DNA of 64,000 nt, from contig CM042012.1 in NCBI GenBank assembly GCA_023525715.1, positions 40,217,689 to 40,281,688 of the forward strand, read 5' to 3'. This DNA is from Cichorium intybus (taxonomy: Eukaryota; Streptophyta; Magnoliopsida; Asterales; Asteraceae). The notes beneath the pieces were generated by a model. It did not search any database. It saw only the letters and a program-made list of their open reading frames with translations, and was not told where the DNA came from. How positions within the stretch are numbered: the stretch's first letter is position 1; every line of letters starts with the position of its first letter. Position numbers and translations under genes: made by a program. Positions 47,693 through 60,755 of the stretch are shown in pieces.

Positions 47693-50600
47693 ATGAGTGA
47701 CAACAAAGGAGGAGACAAGTCCAAGAAACAGAAACATTCTACACCTTCTCCGAAAGAAAATCCAGTTCAAGAATCCCTAGAAGATCAGGCGGTCGCCGTC
47801 GTTGGGCCTACCTTTCTCTCTCCACCACTACCACTACCACAGCCACCGCCGCCACAACCGTCTTCCCAGCTTTACATCACGACTGAACCCGTTAATCCTA
47901 AAAGACCTAGATACACTAGCGCCACCGGCCAATGGAAGCTTTTACCATCACCATCGCAAAAAGCGATCCCGATCAATGTAGTCGGCACGGAGAAAACCCC
48001 GTCTCCGTCCACCATACAACCACCACCAGCTCATGCCGCTGTAGTGGCAGCTTCGTCGTCGGACACCACGTCATCCCCTTCACACTCGCCACGTCCGTCT
48101 GTCTCCGGGCAAGAGACCAGCAAGTCGGAAACCGAGCAGCAATATTCACACCACCAGTTACGAAAAGGAAAATACGTGAGCCCGGTTTGGAAGCCCAACG
48201 AAATGCTATGGTTGGCTAAAGCTTGGAGGGTCCAATACCAAGGTGGTGGTGGGACGCTCGGGTCGGATCATGCATCGGAAAATCTAAATCCAATAACAAT
48301 GGAAGGCAACGTGATAGCCCCAGCACCACCGTCTCAACTCCAAGGTAGAGGGAAAACTAGAGCCGAAAAAGATCGAGAAGTTGCTGAGTTTTTGCAAAGA
48401 AATGGGGTGAATAGAGATGCGAAAACGGCGGGCACAAAATGGGACAACATGTTGGGCGAATTTAGAAAGGTTTACGAGTGGGAAAGAGGTGGAGACAGAG
48501 AACAAATCGGGAAGAGTTATTTTCGGCTTTCACCTTACGAAAGAAAGCTTCATAGACTGCCTGCTTCTTTCGATGAAGAAGTGTTCGAAGAGTTGGCACA
48601 GTTTATGGGGTCTCGAATGCGAACTCCATCGAACAGCATTTGTAGAGGTAACTCCCCGTTTCTTTTGACTTCCGGCGGTGTAAGCGGTGATCACGAGACC
48701 CGGTTAGCCGTCGTCGACACCAAATCTTTCCCCCCTCCGCCTTTCCGAGACGACGATCTCTCATTCTCCGGTACACTAATTCATGTTTGTTATATATATA
48801 TATTCACCTCAAATGCAACATCATTTTATGTGTAGGATAAGTCGTAACGAAATTGTATGTTTATTATAGGTCGGGGTGGTAGACATTTGATAATGGCGGG
48901 TGGTGGAGGTAGTGAAGGTTATCTTCATGGTGTTAGAGGGAGTTTATTAGGGATAGAGAGTTCTTCAATGGACATTGGAGGGGTGCAATATGAAACTTCA
49001 TCAACTTCAACGTCAAAGGAACTTAGAAGAATCGGCAAGGTGAGAATGGTGTGGGAAGAACTCGTAAGCTTATGGGCTGAAGACGGTGAACATCATAGGG
49101 GTAGAGTCAAGGTTCAAGGTACAAGCTTTTTAAACGCAGATGAACTCACATTCTTGGATGATGCAATGGTTGCTTGTACGTTAGAATCCTTCGAAGATGC
49201 CAATTCCCCTCTTAAAGGATTTTCTGTTGATAGATTTCTTCCTGGCCAACAAGTCAAAGTTTTTGGCAGACGAAAGTCATCTTATCCTCCTAGTACTGGT
49301 AGTCAAAATTACCAAAAAAATATAATTTCAATATTTTTATTCCATTTTCGTTTTCTTTCTTGCAAACTGATCAGTATTGTTTTTTCGTCTTCAGGTTTAG
49401 TTACCGAGAGAACTCAAGCTCCTTGTTCAGAGCCTTCAGTTAGATGTAAGATCAATAACTCTTCTGAATATCTTCTGCTTTCTGTTTCCGATTTGGATTT
49501 AAAGTCTTCAATGAATGTTCTTTAAAACCTAGACATCAATTATTAAGACAATGGTAGATGGGAACAACAATTTAGGATTAATTAAAGAATGCGTTGAAAT
49601 CCAGTTAACAACGTAACATGCAGTTATAAATGTTACCTAATATATATTTTAATTGGTGCAGTGATACCACCGTGGGAGTTTCAAGATCCGACGGAGTATT
49701 ACTTGGGTTGTCTTCGTGTTCCGCCTCCAACTTTACCAGGTTTGATCGATCTTCCATGGTACTTGCAAGAACCACCACCGGAAGAGCTACGATTCCCTCT
49801 TAGAAAAGATTTGTACCGTGATCTTCCTCAAGGAAAAGAATTTTTCTTTACTACATCTTCCGAACCCTTGGATTGTCGATCCATCACATTGGAGATTTTA
49901 AGCCCAATTGCTCGATCAAACCCTAGTCTCACCACCTCCACTAGAGAATCATTCATTGGCCTCTGGGACGATTGTATCAATAGGGTTATATCGAAATTCA
50001 GTAATCTTGAAATGGGTTTCATTCGAAAACCTTCTCAATTGCTGTTGTCGAATGATGTCACACAAGATCAATGGCCTAACGTAACCGGATTTGTGAGGAA
50101 TTTCTGTTTGTGGAGAGGAGAAGAAACCGATCGATTAAGGGAAGATAATAATCTCGATCCGTCTTCATTAATGGTGCAGAAACTATTGTGGAGTTACTCG
50201 GATCTTCCATATATTTTAGGTTATTACGCGGTTGGTTATATCGTAACCTTTTGCGCATTGAGTCGTACTCATGATCGGCTCATCAGAACCGATCTCCACA
50301 CCGTTGACTTGTCAACTCCCGGGGATCGAATCAAAGCGTTAGTTCCATGTTGGAGGATCGCCGGCTTATTGTCGCTGTTGGCTGATCGATGTGTAAACGT
50401 TCACCAGATTAACAAAGCTTTTCCTTACAGTGACTTCGAAAGAATTGATTTGGGTAATGGGAACGTTATCGATTTATCACCGAATTACATGACTAGGGTT
50501 TTCTCAAGCAAGAGAAAATGGATCACCGTGAAAGAGATCTACGATTTTCTCGATCATCGTATTCCACATTCGGAATACATCTGTCAGTCATCGGAGAGAG

Positions 50601-51127
50601 ATTTGAGTCTGAGTTTCAAGCCAAGAGGATGCAAGTTAAAGCTTTCGAACATGGAGCAGTTGGTGGAGGCTTTAAAACACGTGACAAAAGCGTTGGTGGC
50701 GTTACATGATTTATCTTTCATGCACAGGGATTTGGGTTGGGACAAAGTGATGCGGCGAAGCGACAGAGAAAACGAGTGGTTCGTGATAGGGTTTGACGAA
50801 GCAGCAAGTGCGCCGCAGATATATCCACCGCATCAGGAAGGGGTGGCAGTGGCAGTGGCGTCTTCGACGGCGACGGCGGTGGGAGGAGGAGGAGGGAGAC
50901 ACGCGCCGGAGATGAAAGGGAGAGGAATGCATGGGGTGAAGGTGGACGTGTGGGGTGTGGGGCAGATGCTGAAGACATGCGGGTTGGTTGGGCTGCCCAA
51001 GGCGCTGAGGGAGTTGCAGAACAGATGTTTGGATCAGAACCCAGAGCAGCGGCCCACGGCGGCGGACTGCTATCACCACCTGCTTCAGTTACAGTCATCA
51101 ATGTCAGCCGCCGCCGGCGATTACTGA
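47693..51127 (+). CDS. trihelix-like DNA-binding plus kinase-like (pseudokinase) protein, four exons
   Basis: Exons fit 47693-48770, 48870-49298, 49395-49445 and 49662-51127, all with GT..AG introns, giving about 1007 residues. The N terminus is Pro/Ser-rich. A Myb/trihelix-like region (about 163-260) starts PVWKPNEMLWLAKAWRVQY and includes EVAEFLQRNG and AGTKWDNMLGEFRKVYEWE, suggesting DNA binding in the nucleus. Exon 4 ends in a kinase-like fold: ALVALHDLSFMHRDLGWDKVM (HRD about 874), WFVIGFDEAASA where DFG should be, HAPEMKG, and VDVWGVGQMLKTCG. The lack of DFG, of an Asn after HRD and of a clear glycine loop points to a pseudokinase. From memory a similar fusion exists in Arabidopsis. The start ATG precedes a Lys-rich segment (MSDNKGGDKSKKQK). 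The role is unknown. Confidence 0.85.
48771..48869 (+). other. intron 1
   Basis: The donor GTACAC after CTCCG and the acceptor TTATTATAG join S-G-R-G-G-R without frame loss (phase 1). Confidence 0.75.
49299..49394 (+). other. intron 2
   Basis: The donor GTAGTC after TAGTACTG and the acceptor TTTTCGTCTTCAG give phase 1, with a pyrimidine-rich 3' end. Confidence 0.75.
49446..49661 (+). other. intron 3
   Basis: The donor GTAAGA after TTAGAT and the acceptor ATTGGTGCAG give phase 1. The exon before it is only 51 bp. Confidence 0.75.
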
Positions 51128-52244
51128 AAGAAAAAAGAAAAAAAGAAAAGAAAAACGTAGGTATTATTTTGACAGAACTTTTACGCATACATACACAAGA
51201 CATGCACTCATGAATTGAAATTGAATATCGGGTGATCGTATAGCACCAGCTCCCCTCATTAAGGGGGCCAAAAACAAGACAACAAAATGGCCTGCATGGG
51301 TTTCGTAGGAGTGCAGTACATAGGCCACAGGGTAGCTCTTAGGGTTTTCTCAGGGTACTTTCGGAATTTCACTTGATTGTATCGGACTTTATTCTACTTC
51401 ATTTCAACTTGTACTATCTCATTCCTTTGGATTATATTTTTTTTAAGAAAAAAATATGGATTTTGTTGTATACATTTTCATAAAAATTTACGGTTAACAG
51501 AATTCCTAATAACAAAATTCCTTAATTATAATTTGTGTAATATGACAAAAAGTAAAAAAAAAAAAAAAAAAGAATGAAAGAGTACACAAACTTTTATAAA
51601 AAGTTTAAATGAAACACGAATGGTGTTTTTTGGCACGAAGCACGAATGCGGATGGGTTTCATGTTTTCTACATGGATGAAAGATTTAGAAGATTGTTTTA
51701 TCTTTCCTCGTTTTATGAGATGAAAGATAATATTGTTATTCTATTGATCGATTTCAATGCACATTACGAAACATAATAAAAACAACTATAAAGAGAAGAA
51801 AGAAAAGAAAGAGAACAGAGGATATTCGATTGATTGTATGTATTGCATATTTTCATGTATTGAAAAACCAAATACAGATGCATTTAGTAAACTAGGGCAT
51901 CCATAATATTTGTATTTTTAAAGTTCAATGTATTTAAAGATCAATGCACTATGATATGTTTACTTTGCTTTCCATACAGTTCGATCAAAATTTTCATACA
52001 ATGCATTAAAATCTAGAAAACCCAATAAAACATATATTTGAGAATTGAAGTTTTATTTTTCACATTGAAAAGTTCAATGGTCATTGACATCCTTATCTAT
52101 TGAACACTGCCATGACATCACACAATGGTAATGCTTAATCCATTGAATGTCAATTAGGCATGTCATCTAATATCTATTATGGATGTTCTAAATGCATTCT
52201 AAATTGGTTCTAGGTCTATTTTGTTGAATTATTGAGTGTCCTCA
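51128..52244. other. downstream region, no gene recognised
   Basis: AT-rich. The first ~300 bp probably include the 3' UTR of the preceding gene, but no clear polyadenylation signal could be chosen. Confidence 0.4.
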
Positions 52245-52664
52245 ACTAACTCTACATAACGATTTAAAAGAGTGTTGAACTAACTTCTTAACACGAAGCT
52301 TGTTACGTAGTGTTGAAACCAATGAATGGATAATCTCCTCATAAAACTATCATCTAGTTGGGTAGGCATAGGAGCATAATGGACTCGTAAGGCTTGCGAA
52401 AACATCATATCTCGTATAAAACAAACATCAATCTCAATATTGTTTGTGAAAGAGTGTTGAACTAACTTCTATATAACGATTTGAAAGAGTATTGAACTAA
52501 CTTCTTAACATGAAGCTTGTTACGTAGTTTTGAAACCAATGAATGGATAATCTCCTCATAAAACTATCTAGTTGGGTAGGCATAGGAGCATAATGGACTC
52601 GTAAGGCTTGGGAAAACATCATATCTCGTATAAAACGAGCATCAATCTCAATATTGTTTGTGAA
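52245..52664. repeat. ~210-bp tandem duplication
   Basis: Both copies contain AACCAATGAATGGATAATCT and GGCATAGGAGCATAATGGAC. They differ by a few substitutions and a short deletion (ATC) in the second copy. Confidence 0.92.
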
Positions 52665-52830
52665 CTAATGAAATACAAGATTGATTAGTAACTATATAGC
52701 AGTAATGTTGTCACACTATACAATTGGTTGTCAACTTATAGGAAGACGAAGTTAACATACTAAAGAGATGACCCAACAAAGCTCATCACAATTTTAGCTA
52801 AGGCTAGATCCTATTTTGATTTTGACCATA
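52245..52830 (-). pseudogene. copia RNase H remnant with internal tandem duplication
   Basis: On the minus strand the decayed frame reads ..ELCWVISLVC.LRLPI..QPIV.CDNITAI.., then ..NIEIDARFIRDMMFSQALRVHYAPMPTQL, the end of a copia RNase H (compare CDN.GA / KHIEID.HFIRD). A 204-216-bp unit is tandemly repeated (52245-52460 and 52461-52664), so the KHIEID-like part is present twice. No LTRs were recognised around it. Confidence 0.65.
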
Positions 52831-53153
52831 CGAGTGCTTTCTTAGTTTCTTTAGTTAGATCCAATGTAGATTTTGGCACTATGGTTGTGGAGAAAAATTC
52901 AATGGGATGGATTTCTTTCGTCCGCATTAAGTTAAATGTGTTAGTTTAGAGGTTGCACTTACGAGAATGAACATAGTGGATGAATTTATAAATGTCGACT
53001 CAGTTATTTACCTAGTGTGCGATTCACTTAATGAGACTCTTGATCACATATTTAGTAATTGTTCGATATGTGCTTTTATCAAACCTTGACATCCCTACTT
53101 TTACCTCAGTTATAGAGTGGACCATTTGGGCTATTTAGCAAAGTTTAATGTTG

Positions 53154-53933
53154 TAATACCGTAACTTTAAATTATAGTAGAGTTATGTTAATTTTTATAT
53201 AAATGAGATTAGATGAGTTAAAACATGAGTTAAGATGTTTAGAAACCTATCTAAGAGAAGTAGGATGTTAAAATAGGTAAAAGAAACAAAGTAAATTCTT
53301 AAAAAGTCAAACCGGGTCGAGTTTTAAGACACGTGTCGAGTTGGGTTGAAATAAAAATGGAAAAAGAGTAACCCGGGTCGTGTTCTACGAACCAGGGTCG
53401 TGTTCAACTGAACCCGGGTCGGGTCGAATAACCCGGACCGTGCTGCGCCTAGGTCTGAAGTGAGGAATTGCGTAACAAAACCCAGGGCGGGTTTGGTAAC
53501 CCGGGTCGGGTTACGGGTCTGTGCAGTTTTTAAAGTGAGAAATTCCTTTCTTTTGGGTTAAATCCATTCTGACCAAAACTTCTCCCAAACCCACTTGTAA
53601 ATTGATGATCTTAGGGTGAAATTGTTAGATTAGAAAGTGTATAAAGAGTTTAAATCTTAGACCCTAGTTAGTAATATGCTTGTTGTTGTGTTTTTGATCT
53701 TGAATGGGTCAAAGGGGTGAAGTAAGGAGTTATAACTAGAGTGTTATTATTGTTGTTTGATTATAACTTCACTATATGATGCTAAATTCTGGATTTTTAT
53801 TGATATAAATTGTGATTGAGGTTATAGAGAGACATGAGTATTGAAATTTAGCTGTTGTGTTACAGCTAAGGCTAGACAGGATCAAGCCCGAGGATCTGGA
53901 GTTCCACGTATCGATTCAGCTACAGGTGAGCAG

Positions 53934-53992
<59 letters not shown>

Positions 53993-54511
53993 TGAGATGT
54001 TTGTTGCAGATCAAAGAAATTTCATATTGGATTGATTGAGTAAATTCAAGTTTGAGTATTGAATTACAGAGTAATAATGTTTGTGATATACTAAAGGCTG
54101 AGATAGCCATTTTGGGATTCACTTAAAAGAGAAACTGGAATATATAACCAAGTTATTTCTCTAATTGCTCACTGAGCTTTTGAAGCTCATAATTTGTTTG
54201 ATATTGTTGTTTGTGTTAGGTTCTGGTAGTGCAGGTCATGGAAAACACATCACGGAGGGTTAGCTGGAATGGACTATGGACCTTGGATGGACTATGGACT
54301 TTGGAATGGAATTGTGTTTGTTGTTGAACTTTCAAATGTCACGGTTTTTTTGTAAAACTTGTAATACTTGTTGTATATAGTTTATGACTTAAACTAGGCT
54401 TTTGATGCAACTTTGTAACTAGTTACCCATCTTTTGGGTTTACACCAATATAAGACTTGTGTTTGATTAATTCTTTTGGTGTATCCTAAGATTGAGAAAC
54501 CGGGCATTACA
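53154..54511 (+). repeat. 5' LTR of the gypsy element
   Basis: 1358 bp, starting TGTAATACCGTAAC and ending CCGGGCATTACA, so the ends form TGTAAT..ATTACA. Repeats of CCGGGTCG type lie at 53310-53520 and an (AT)n tract at 53935-53988. The target duplication cannot be checked. Confidence 0.75.
53935..53988. repeat. (AT)n microsatellite in a gypsy LTR
   Basis: About 54 bp of AT dinucleotides inside the LTR. Confidence 0.97.
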
Positions 54512-54514
54512 AGT

Positions 54515-54527
54515 TGGTATCAGAACC
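54515..54527 (+). promoter_or_regulatory. primer-binding site of the gypsy element
   Basis: TGGTATCAGAACC lies three bases after the LTR, complementary to initiator methionine tRNA over the first ten bases. Confidence 0.75.
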
Positions 54528-54691
54528 GTGGTTTAAGAGAATTAAACCTTGAGATGGGTTTAGACTTAAACCAATGAGGTAGAGAAGTCCCTTAGAGTCC
54601 TGAATAGCTATCCTTCGTGGTGTACTAATGAGTTGATTATGTAACCATATTGAGTATTATGGTGACATATAAATTGAGTTGATTATGTAAC

Positions 54692-55460
54692 TGTTGGATT
54701 TGGTGTCTAAGCCATGACTTATAATTGTATTTATCTTGTTAATTGAAGCAAAGTCCATTTGGGTTGCCCTCATAGCTGGAGGTTTAGTGTAGAGTTTAGT
54801 AGAGTGAAAGGTTGATTTATTAATTGTTTAATAAATCAATAGAAATAAATAAATAGTTTATTAATATATTTAAGTGTTAATATATTAATTAGAAACTATA
54901 ATAATTAATTAAGATTTAATCTAGAATTAATTGGATTTAATTTAGTGATTAAATTAATTAATTATAAGTGCAGGAAATGGTTTGTATTTATTCAATAGTT
55001 GAATAACTGGCAAGCCAGTGGCCAGGGGCCAAAAGTGGCGCCAACCTGGAGGCTCCCTCTAGGGTTGGCGAAAAACCCTAATTAGGGTTTAAGGGATCTG
55101 GTCCAAGTGGTCAACAGGCTTGCCCACTTTGGAGGCTCCTTAGGGTTTCAGGTGTAACCCTTGGAGACTATAAAAGGAACCCTCTGACACCCTTATTTCT
55201 TGCGCCATTTTTGATTGAGGATACTCTGCTGGACTCTTTTCTCTATTGCTTTGGGTGTGACTTGCATTTGAGGCATGATCTGTTTGCTGCTAGCTTCAAG
55301 AACAAGATCAAAAGGTTGGTTAATTCTTATTTGATCTTTAGAAATAAATGTTGGCCTTAGGTTTTTAGTTTATATCTTCATAGAAGAAAACATATATCTT
55401 TCTAGGGTTGCATGTGAACTTAGGAATTTGTTTGTTCATTGATTGCTTAAAAACCCTTCA
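54692..55460 (+). repeat. 5' LTR of the copia element
   Basis: 769 bp, TGTTGGATTTGGTGTCTAAG..CTTAAAAACCCTTCA. A TATA box TATAAAA lies at 55169-55175. Confidence 0.95.
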
Positions 55461-55461
55461 G

Positions 55462-55473
55462 TGGTATCAGAGC
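55462..55473 (+). promoter_or_regulatory. primer-binding site of the copia element
   Basis: TGGTATCAGAGC follows the 5' LTR after one base, matching initiator methionine tRNA. Confidence 0.88.
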
Positions 55474-56724
55474 TATGGCTTTGTTTTCTTGTGAATTGTA
55501 ATGAACTGTGTGTGCCTTAGGGTTTTTGTGCGAAAATAAACCCTTGGGAAAGGCCTTCATCGATTTCAAGGCTAGGGTTTCCTAACCCTAGCCGCCACCC
55601 CCCTTGGTCCCCCCTTTTATTTGCTTGCCTTATAAGTAGGTTGTTATTTGTGATAATTATTGGATAATTAAAATAACTGGAACCCCTTATCTTTGCATGT
55701 AATTTTCGTGAACTAGGGATAAGGGTTAGGAAATTAATTTGATTAATTTTTGTGATTCCCTTATTTGATTTAATTAGTTTAATTAATTTTTAATTAAAAG
55801 ATCAATTAAATCAACTTAAAGAATTAATTTAAAAATTTCAAAAAAAAGAATAAATTAGCGAAAATTATAAGTAAATTAATTCTAAAATATTTTAATGAGA
55901 TTAAAATATACCTTATATATTTATGATTAAAAGTTAATATTTATATATAAGATTAAATGGTTAGTCTTACCGTTAGTAGGCCTCATTCACAAAACTGTCC
56001 TATAAAGAGGGTATAAGGCGATTGCCTATAAAATGGTAGTCTAATGAGTATCTACTCTTACCCACCGCTCTCCTGGTCAGTCAAGTGTCGTTAGCCGAAC
56101 GGGTTTGATAGAACCGCTAAGCCTCTTAAAAGTATAATGCTATAATTGAAAGTACTAGAACTTTGAACAAAACCCAATCTGGTTACTTTAGGTTCAAAAA
56201 AATGTGAATTGGTGCTAATCCATGGAATTGCACATTGCACTTTGTGGAACGTTGGTGGAGCATGTGTGGTTTACCGGCACGCCAACTGGGGTCCGCAAAG
56301 AGTCACAATGGGTTTCTCGATTTTTCCATTATTGACGGAGCGTGTGTGGTTAACCGGCACGTCAATTAGAGATGGTAATTGACTTCGAGAGTACCAAGCT
56401 AATTCGCATGGTTATTCACACTCGGTTTGTGATCCTCGGTATCCCAGTCACAAACAGCGGGGCATTCCCGAGATTAAAACATGCTATTGAAAAGCTCAAT
56501 AAATCTCCAAAGAAACTAGGAATTCCATTATAATTAGATTATGTTTCCGCGGTGGAATTGACTGAATCGTCATTCGCCTACCTTATAAAATTTACAATAA
56601 AGATTACGGTATCCCTCTTCGATATTGTAGATTGTTATTGTAGGATCCTAGCCTTATATTTATTCTTGGGTGAATATAAGGATTATTATTAATGTCTAAT
56701 TAAAACTACCTTCTTCTTATTCAG
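55474..56724 (+). other. leader of the copia element
   Basis: About 1.25 kb of non-coding sequence before gag, with short direct repeats such as GAGCGTGTGTGGTTAACCGGCACG near 56220-56360 in two versions. No ORF is supported. Confidence 0.55.
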
Positions 56725-58590
56725 ATGTCTTCTGACCAATCCGTTCCCCACTCGAATCCCGGTAATGTCACCTTGATTATGTCATTGTGCTCAAAAGTGA
56801 CGTTAGACGGCACTAACTACAATGACTGGATCCGCAACATCAAAATGGCTCTAAGGTTTGAACATAAAGAGTATGTTCTAGAAACCGAGCTGATTGAGGT
56901 TGACCCAGATACCACTACTTCCGAGGAAATCGCCTCGTACACCAAACACTCTGATGATGCAACCAAAGTGGCTTGCATCATGATTGCTACCATGAACCCT
57001 GAACTGCAGCGTATTTATGAGGACTATTGGCCTTACGAGATGCACAAAGAGCTCACGGAAAAGTTCCGCAAGCAAGAATGCATCGAAAGGCGTGAGGTGG
57101 TCAAAGCATTCATTAACGGCAAGCCTAAGGATGGAGAGTCCATCTGCACTCATGTGCAAAGGATGCAGGGTTATGTGGAAAGGCTTAGAAAGCTAGAGAT
57201 GCCTGTACATGAGGATTTGGCTGTTGACATAGTGCTGAATTCTCTACCCAGTTCTAATGACCAGTTTACACTGGCTTATCATTTGAACAACAGTCAGACG
57301 ACTTTGGCTGAACTCCACCGCATGCTTCGTACTGCTGAAGACGGGATGAAAGGGAAAAGTGTGCTCCCGGTCAACCCGCCTGTCCTGACTATTGGATCTG
57401 GCAAGGGAAAGAAAAGGAAGGGCCCTCCGAAGCAAAACTGGAGGGAAAAGACTCATGTCGGGACATCTAGCAGTGCCCCGAGAGCCAAGTCTTCCGGCAT
57501 TCCACACGTCACGAACCCCAAAGAAGCTGACTGTTTTTACTGCCAAGAAAAGGGTCACTGGAAGAGGAGCTGCCCCAGGTACTTGCAGGATATCAAGGAT
57601 GGAAAAGTAAAGCCATCACAAGCAAGTACATATTCTATATCTAATAACTCGTCTTCTTCCTGTTCTTGGGTCCTTGATACAGGATGTGGTTTTCATATCT
57701 GTTCTGATTTGCAGTGCCTAAAGGAAAGTAGGGAGCTGGAGTACGGTAGATTGAACCTGGTCATGGGCAATAGGCGAACGTCACCTGTTACCAAGATCGG
57801 TGTCTATAGACTAGTGCTTAGTAATGAAGTTTGTTTAGATTCACGTAATTGTTGCTATTCGCCTGATATGGCAAAGAACATAATTTCTTTTCATGCATTG
57901 TTCAAACATGGCTTTTATTATGTGTTTAATAAATTGAATGGTTCAATTTCAGTTTTCAAAAATGATGTTTTTATATTTAATGATATGCCTTGTGATGGAG
58001 TGTATGAATCTATTATGTGTGTTGACAATTGTGGTAAAAATGTTTTAACTATTGATTCTTCAAGCGGTATAGAAAACGCATGTTTGTGCCACTGTCGCCT
58101 TGGTCATATCAACAAGAAACGCATCGCCCAACTCCAAAGGGATGGAGTGTTGGAATCATTCGACCTCGGGTCGGATGATGCATGCGAATCTTGCTTGCTT
58201 GGCAAGATGACAAAATCACCATTCAAAGGTTCCTTTGAAAGAGGTAAAGGTTTGTTGGATATCATACACACAGATATGTGTGGTCCCTTCAGAACAACCA
58301 CAAAAGATGGCACGCGTTTCTATGTGACCTTTACTGACGATTTTAGTAGATATGGGTATATCTACTTAATCAAGAATAAGTCAGATACCTTTAAAAAGTT
58401 CAAAGAGTTAAAAAATGAAGCAGAAAATTAATTGGACAGAAAGATAAAGATGCTTAGATCCGACAGAGGCGGTGAGTATCTTAGTATCGAGTTTCTCGAT
58501 TATCTTAAGGAATGTGGAATAGTTTCACAGTTATCGCCTCCCAGGACACCGCAATTAAATGGCGTTGCTGAGAGACGAAACGAACCTGGT
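56725..58590 (+). pseudogene. copia gag-protease-integrase, first part
   Basis: A 568-codon open frame from ATG 56725 to TAA 58429, continuing in frame to about 58590. It has a UBN2-type gag region (DGTNYNDWIRNIKMAL..), the CCHC knuckle CFYCQEKGHWKRSCP (about 271-285), the protease site SWVLDTGCGFHICSD, the GAG-pre-integrase HHCC (CHCRLGHINKKRI..CESCLLGKM) and the integrase core start (IIHTDMCGPF, FTDDFSRYGYIYL). After the TAA it reads RSDRGGEYLS and PQLNGVAERRN. A frameshift occurs near 58585. The first 568 codons might still produce gag. Confidence 0.88.
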
Positions 58591-60755
58591 TGGACATGGT
58601 TCGTTCCATGATGAGTCGAGCTTCGCTTCCAATCCATTTCTGGGGGTATGCCTTAGAGACTGCCGCCCATATCCTCAACCTTGTCCCAACCAAGAAGGTT
58701 GCGAAAAAACACCGCATGAGATGTGGATGGAGAAAGTTCCCTCGTTGGCACACATCAAAGTCTGGGGCTGTGAGGCTTTCGTAAGACGAGAGACTCATGA
58801 CAAGCTCACGGAAAGAAGTGAGAGGTGTTTCTTCATCGGATACCAGAAACAATCATTTGGATACTTGTTCTACAGACCGAGCGAGGACGTGGTCTTTGTA
58901 GCAAGACGGGGGTTCTTTTGAGAGAGAGAGCTCATTTCCAAAGTGGACAGTGGGAGTACAATCGATCTCGGAGAAATTTAGGAGACGCCCGATGAACCAA
59001 CCTTAGGAGAAACTAGCAACCAACATGAGGAAGAAGTTCCTGTTGGACCAACCGACATCTCATTACCTCTTAGACGTTCGGGTAGAGTTAGCATGCCACC
59101 CGAGTTTTATGGTTTCCATATTACTTCGGATGGTGACACGTTGGTCAGTAATCGTACATTGACTAATTTGGATGAGCCAGCTAACTACCATGAAGCGGTG
59201 GCGGGCCCCGAGTTTGCCAAGTGGAAAGAGGCAATGGACAGCGAGATTAAGTACATGTATGACAATCAAGTTTGGGACTTGGTTGATAATGTGCCATGTC
59301 GTAAGACAGTCGGGTGCAATTGGATCTTCAAGAAGAATACCGACATGGATGGTAAAGTACATACTTATAAAGCTCGGCTGGTTGCGAAGATTCACTCAGA
59401 CCCCGGGGGTTGACTATGATGAAACCTTCTCACCAGTAGCCAAGATTAAGTCAATCAGGATAATGCTTGTCATAGCTGCGTTTCATGATTATGAAATTTG
59501 GCAGATGGATGTCAAAACAGCTTTCCTTCACGGGAAACTGACTGAGGATGTTTACATGAATCAGCCAGAGGGTTTTGTAGACACAAAGCATCCTGATAAA
59601 GTGTGTAAGCTTGAGAGATCAATCTATGGATTGAAATAAGCATCTCGCAGCTGGAATCTTTGCTTCCATGAGAAAGTCAAAGAGTTTGGTTTCTCTAGGA
59701 GTGAAGATGAGTCCTATGTATATGTCAAGGCTAGTGGGAGTATAGTCACTTTTCTGGTTCTGTATGTTAATGACATACTGCTCATGGGAAACGACATTCC
59801 GACCTTGCAAGATGTCAAGTCTTGGCTCGGGTAGTGTTTCGCCATGAAAGACCTAGGAGAAGCTGCTTATATTCTCGGGATAAGAATACTGCGAGATAGA
59901 AAGACAAAATTAATAGGTCTGAGCCAGTGTACATATTTGGAAAAGGTGTTAAAAAGGTTTAACATGGAAAATTCCAAAAAGGGAGAGCTACCAATCCAGA
60001 GTAATGCCAAGTTGAGCAAGACTGAAAGTCCGAGTACCGATGAGGAAATAGCTGAGATGAGTCGGGTACCTTATTCTTCGGCAGTAGGGTCGATCATGTA
60101 TGCTATGACATGTACTCGCCCCGACGTATCCTTTGCATTGAGCATGGTTAGTCGGTACCATGGTAATCCTGGAAAGGCACACTGGATAGCAGTTAAGAAC
60201 ATACTCAAGTATCTGCGAAGGACAAATAATATGGTATTAGTCCTTGGTGGCAGTGATGACTTGAAAGTGAGTGGATATACAGATGCCAGCTTCCAGACAG
60301 ATAGGGACAGTGGCCGGTCCCGGTCAGGCTGGGTATTTCTTTTGAACGGTGGAGCGGTCACTTGGAAAAGTTCCAAGCAAGAAACGGTGGCTGATTCAAC
60401 GTGCGAATCATAGTACATTGCAGCGAGTGAAGAGTCTAAGGAAGCGGCTTGGCTGAAAAACTTTATCGGTGACCTTGGAGTTATCCCGAGCATTCAGGAG
60501 CCGATGGAACTGTTCTGCGATAATGAAGGAGCGGTCGCTTTGACAAAGGAACCGCGAGATCATGGAAAGTCCAGGCATATCGATAGAAAGTACCATTACA
60601 TTCGACATCGCGTAGAAGAAGGTCACTTACTGGTTAAGAGAGTATCATCAGAAGACAATCCTGCAGATCCTTTGACTAAGGCACTTCGTAGGATCAAGCA
60701 CAATCAGCATGCTCGGAGCATTGGACTGAATGATGATATTAGTTTTAGTAATTAG
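58590..60755 (+). pseudogene. copia integrase end, RT and RNase H, frame-broken
   Basis: It continues in several frames: LLDMVRSMMSRASLPIHFWG (integrase), IKVWGCEAFV..RCFFIGY, WKEAMDSEIKYM..WDLVDN, VGCNWIFKKNTDMDGKVHTYKARLVAK, GVDYDETFSPV, QMDVKTAFLHGKL, YVNDILLMGND and RNase H (FCDNEGAVALTKEP..RHIDRKYHYIRHRV). The RT box has N in place of the first D of YVDD, which would abolish activity. In-frame stops occur at 59637 (ORF 59172-59639), 59833 and 60411, several fitting CAG/CAA to TAG/TAA. Confidence 0.85.

Noticed and set aside
50711..51203. Long antisense ORFs rich in Pro/Ser/Arg opposite exon 4 of the kinase-like gene
   Set aside because: They mirror a GC-rich coding stretch; the composition is explained by the sense gene.
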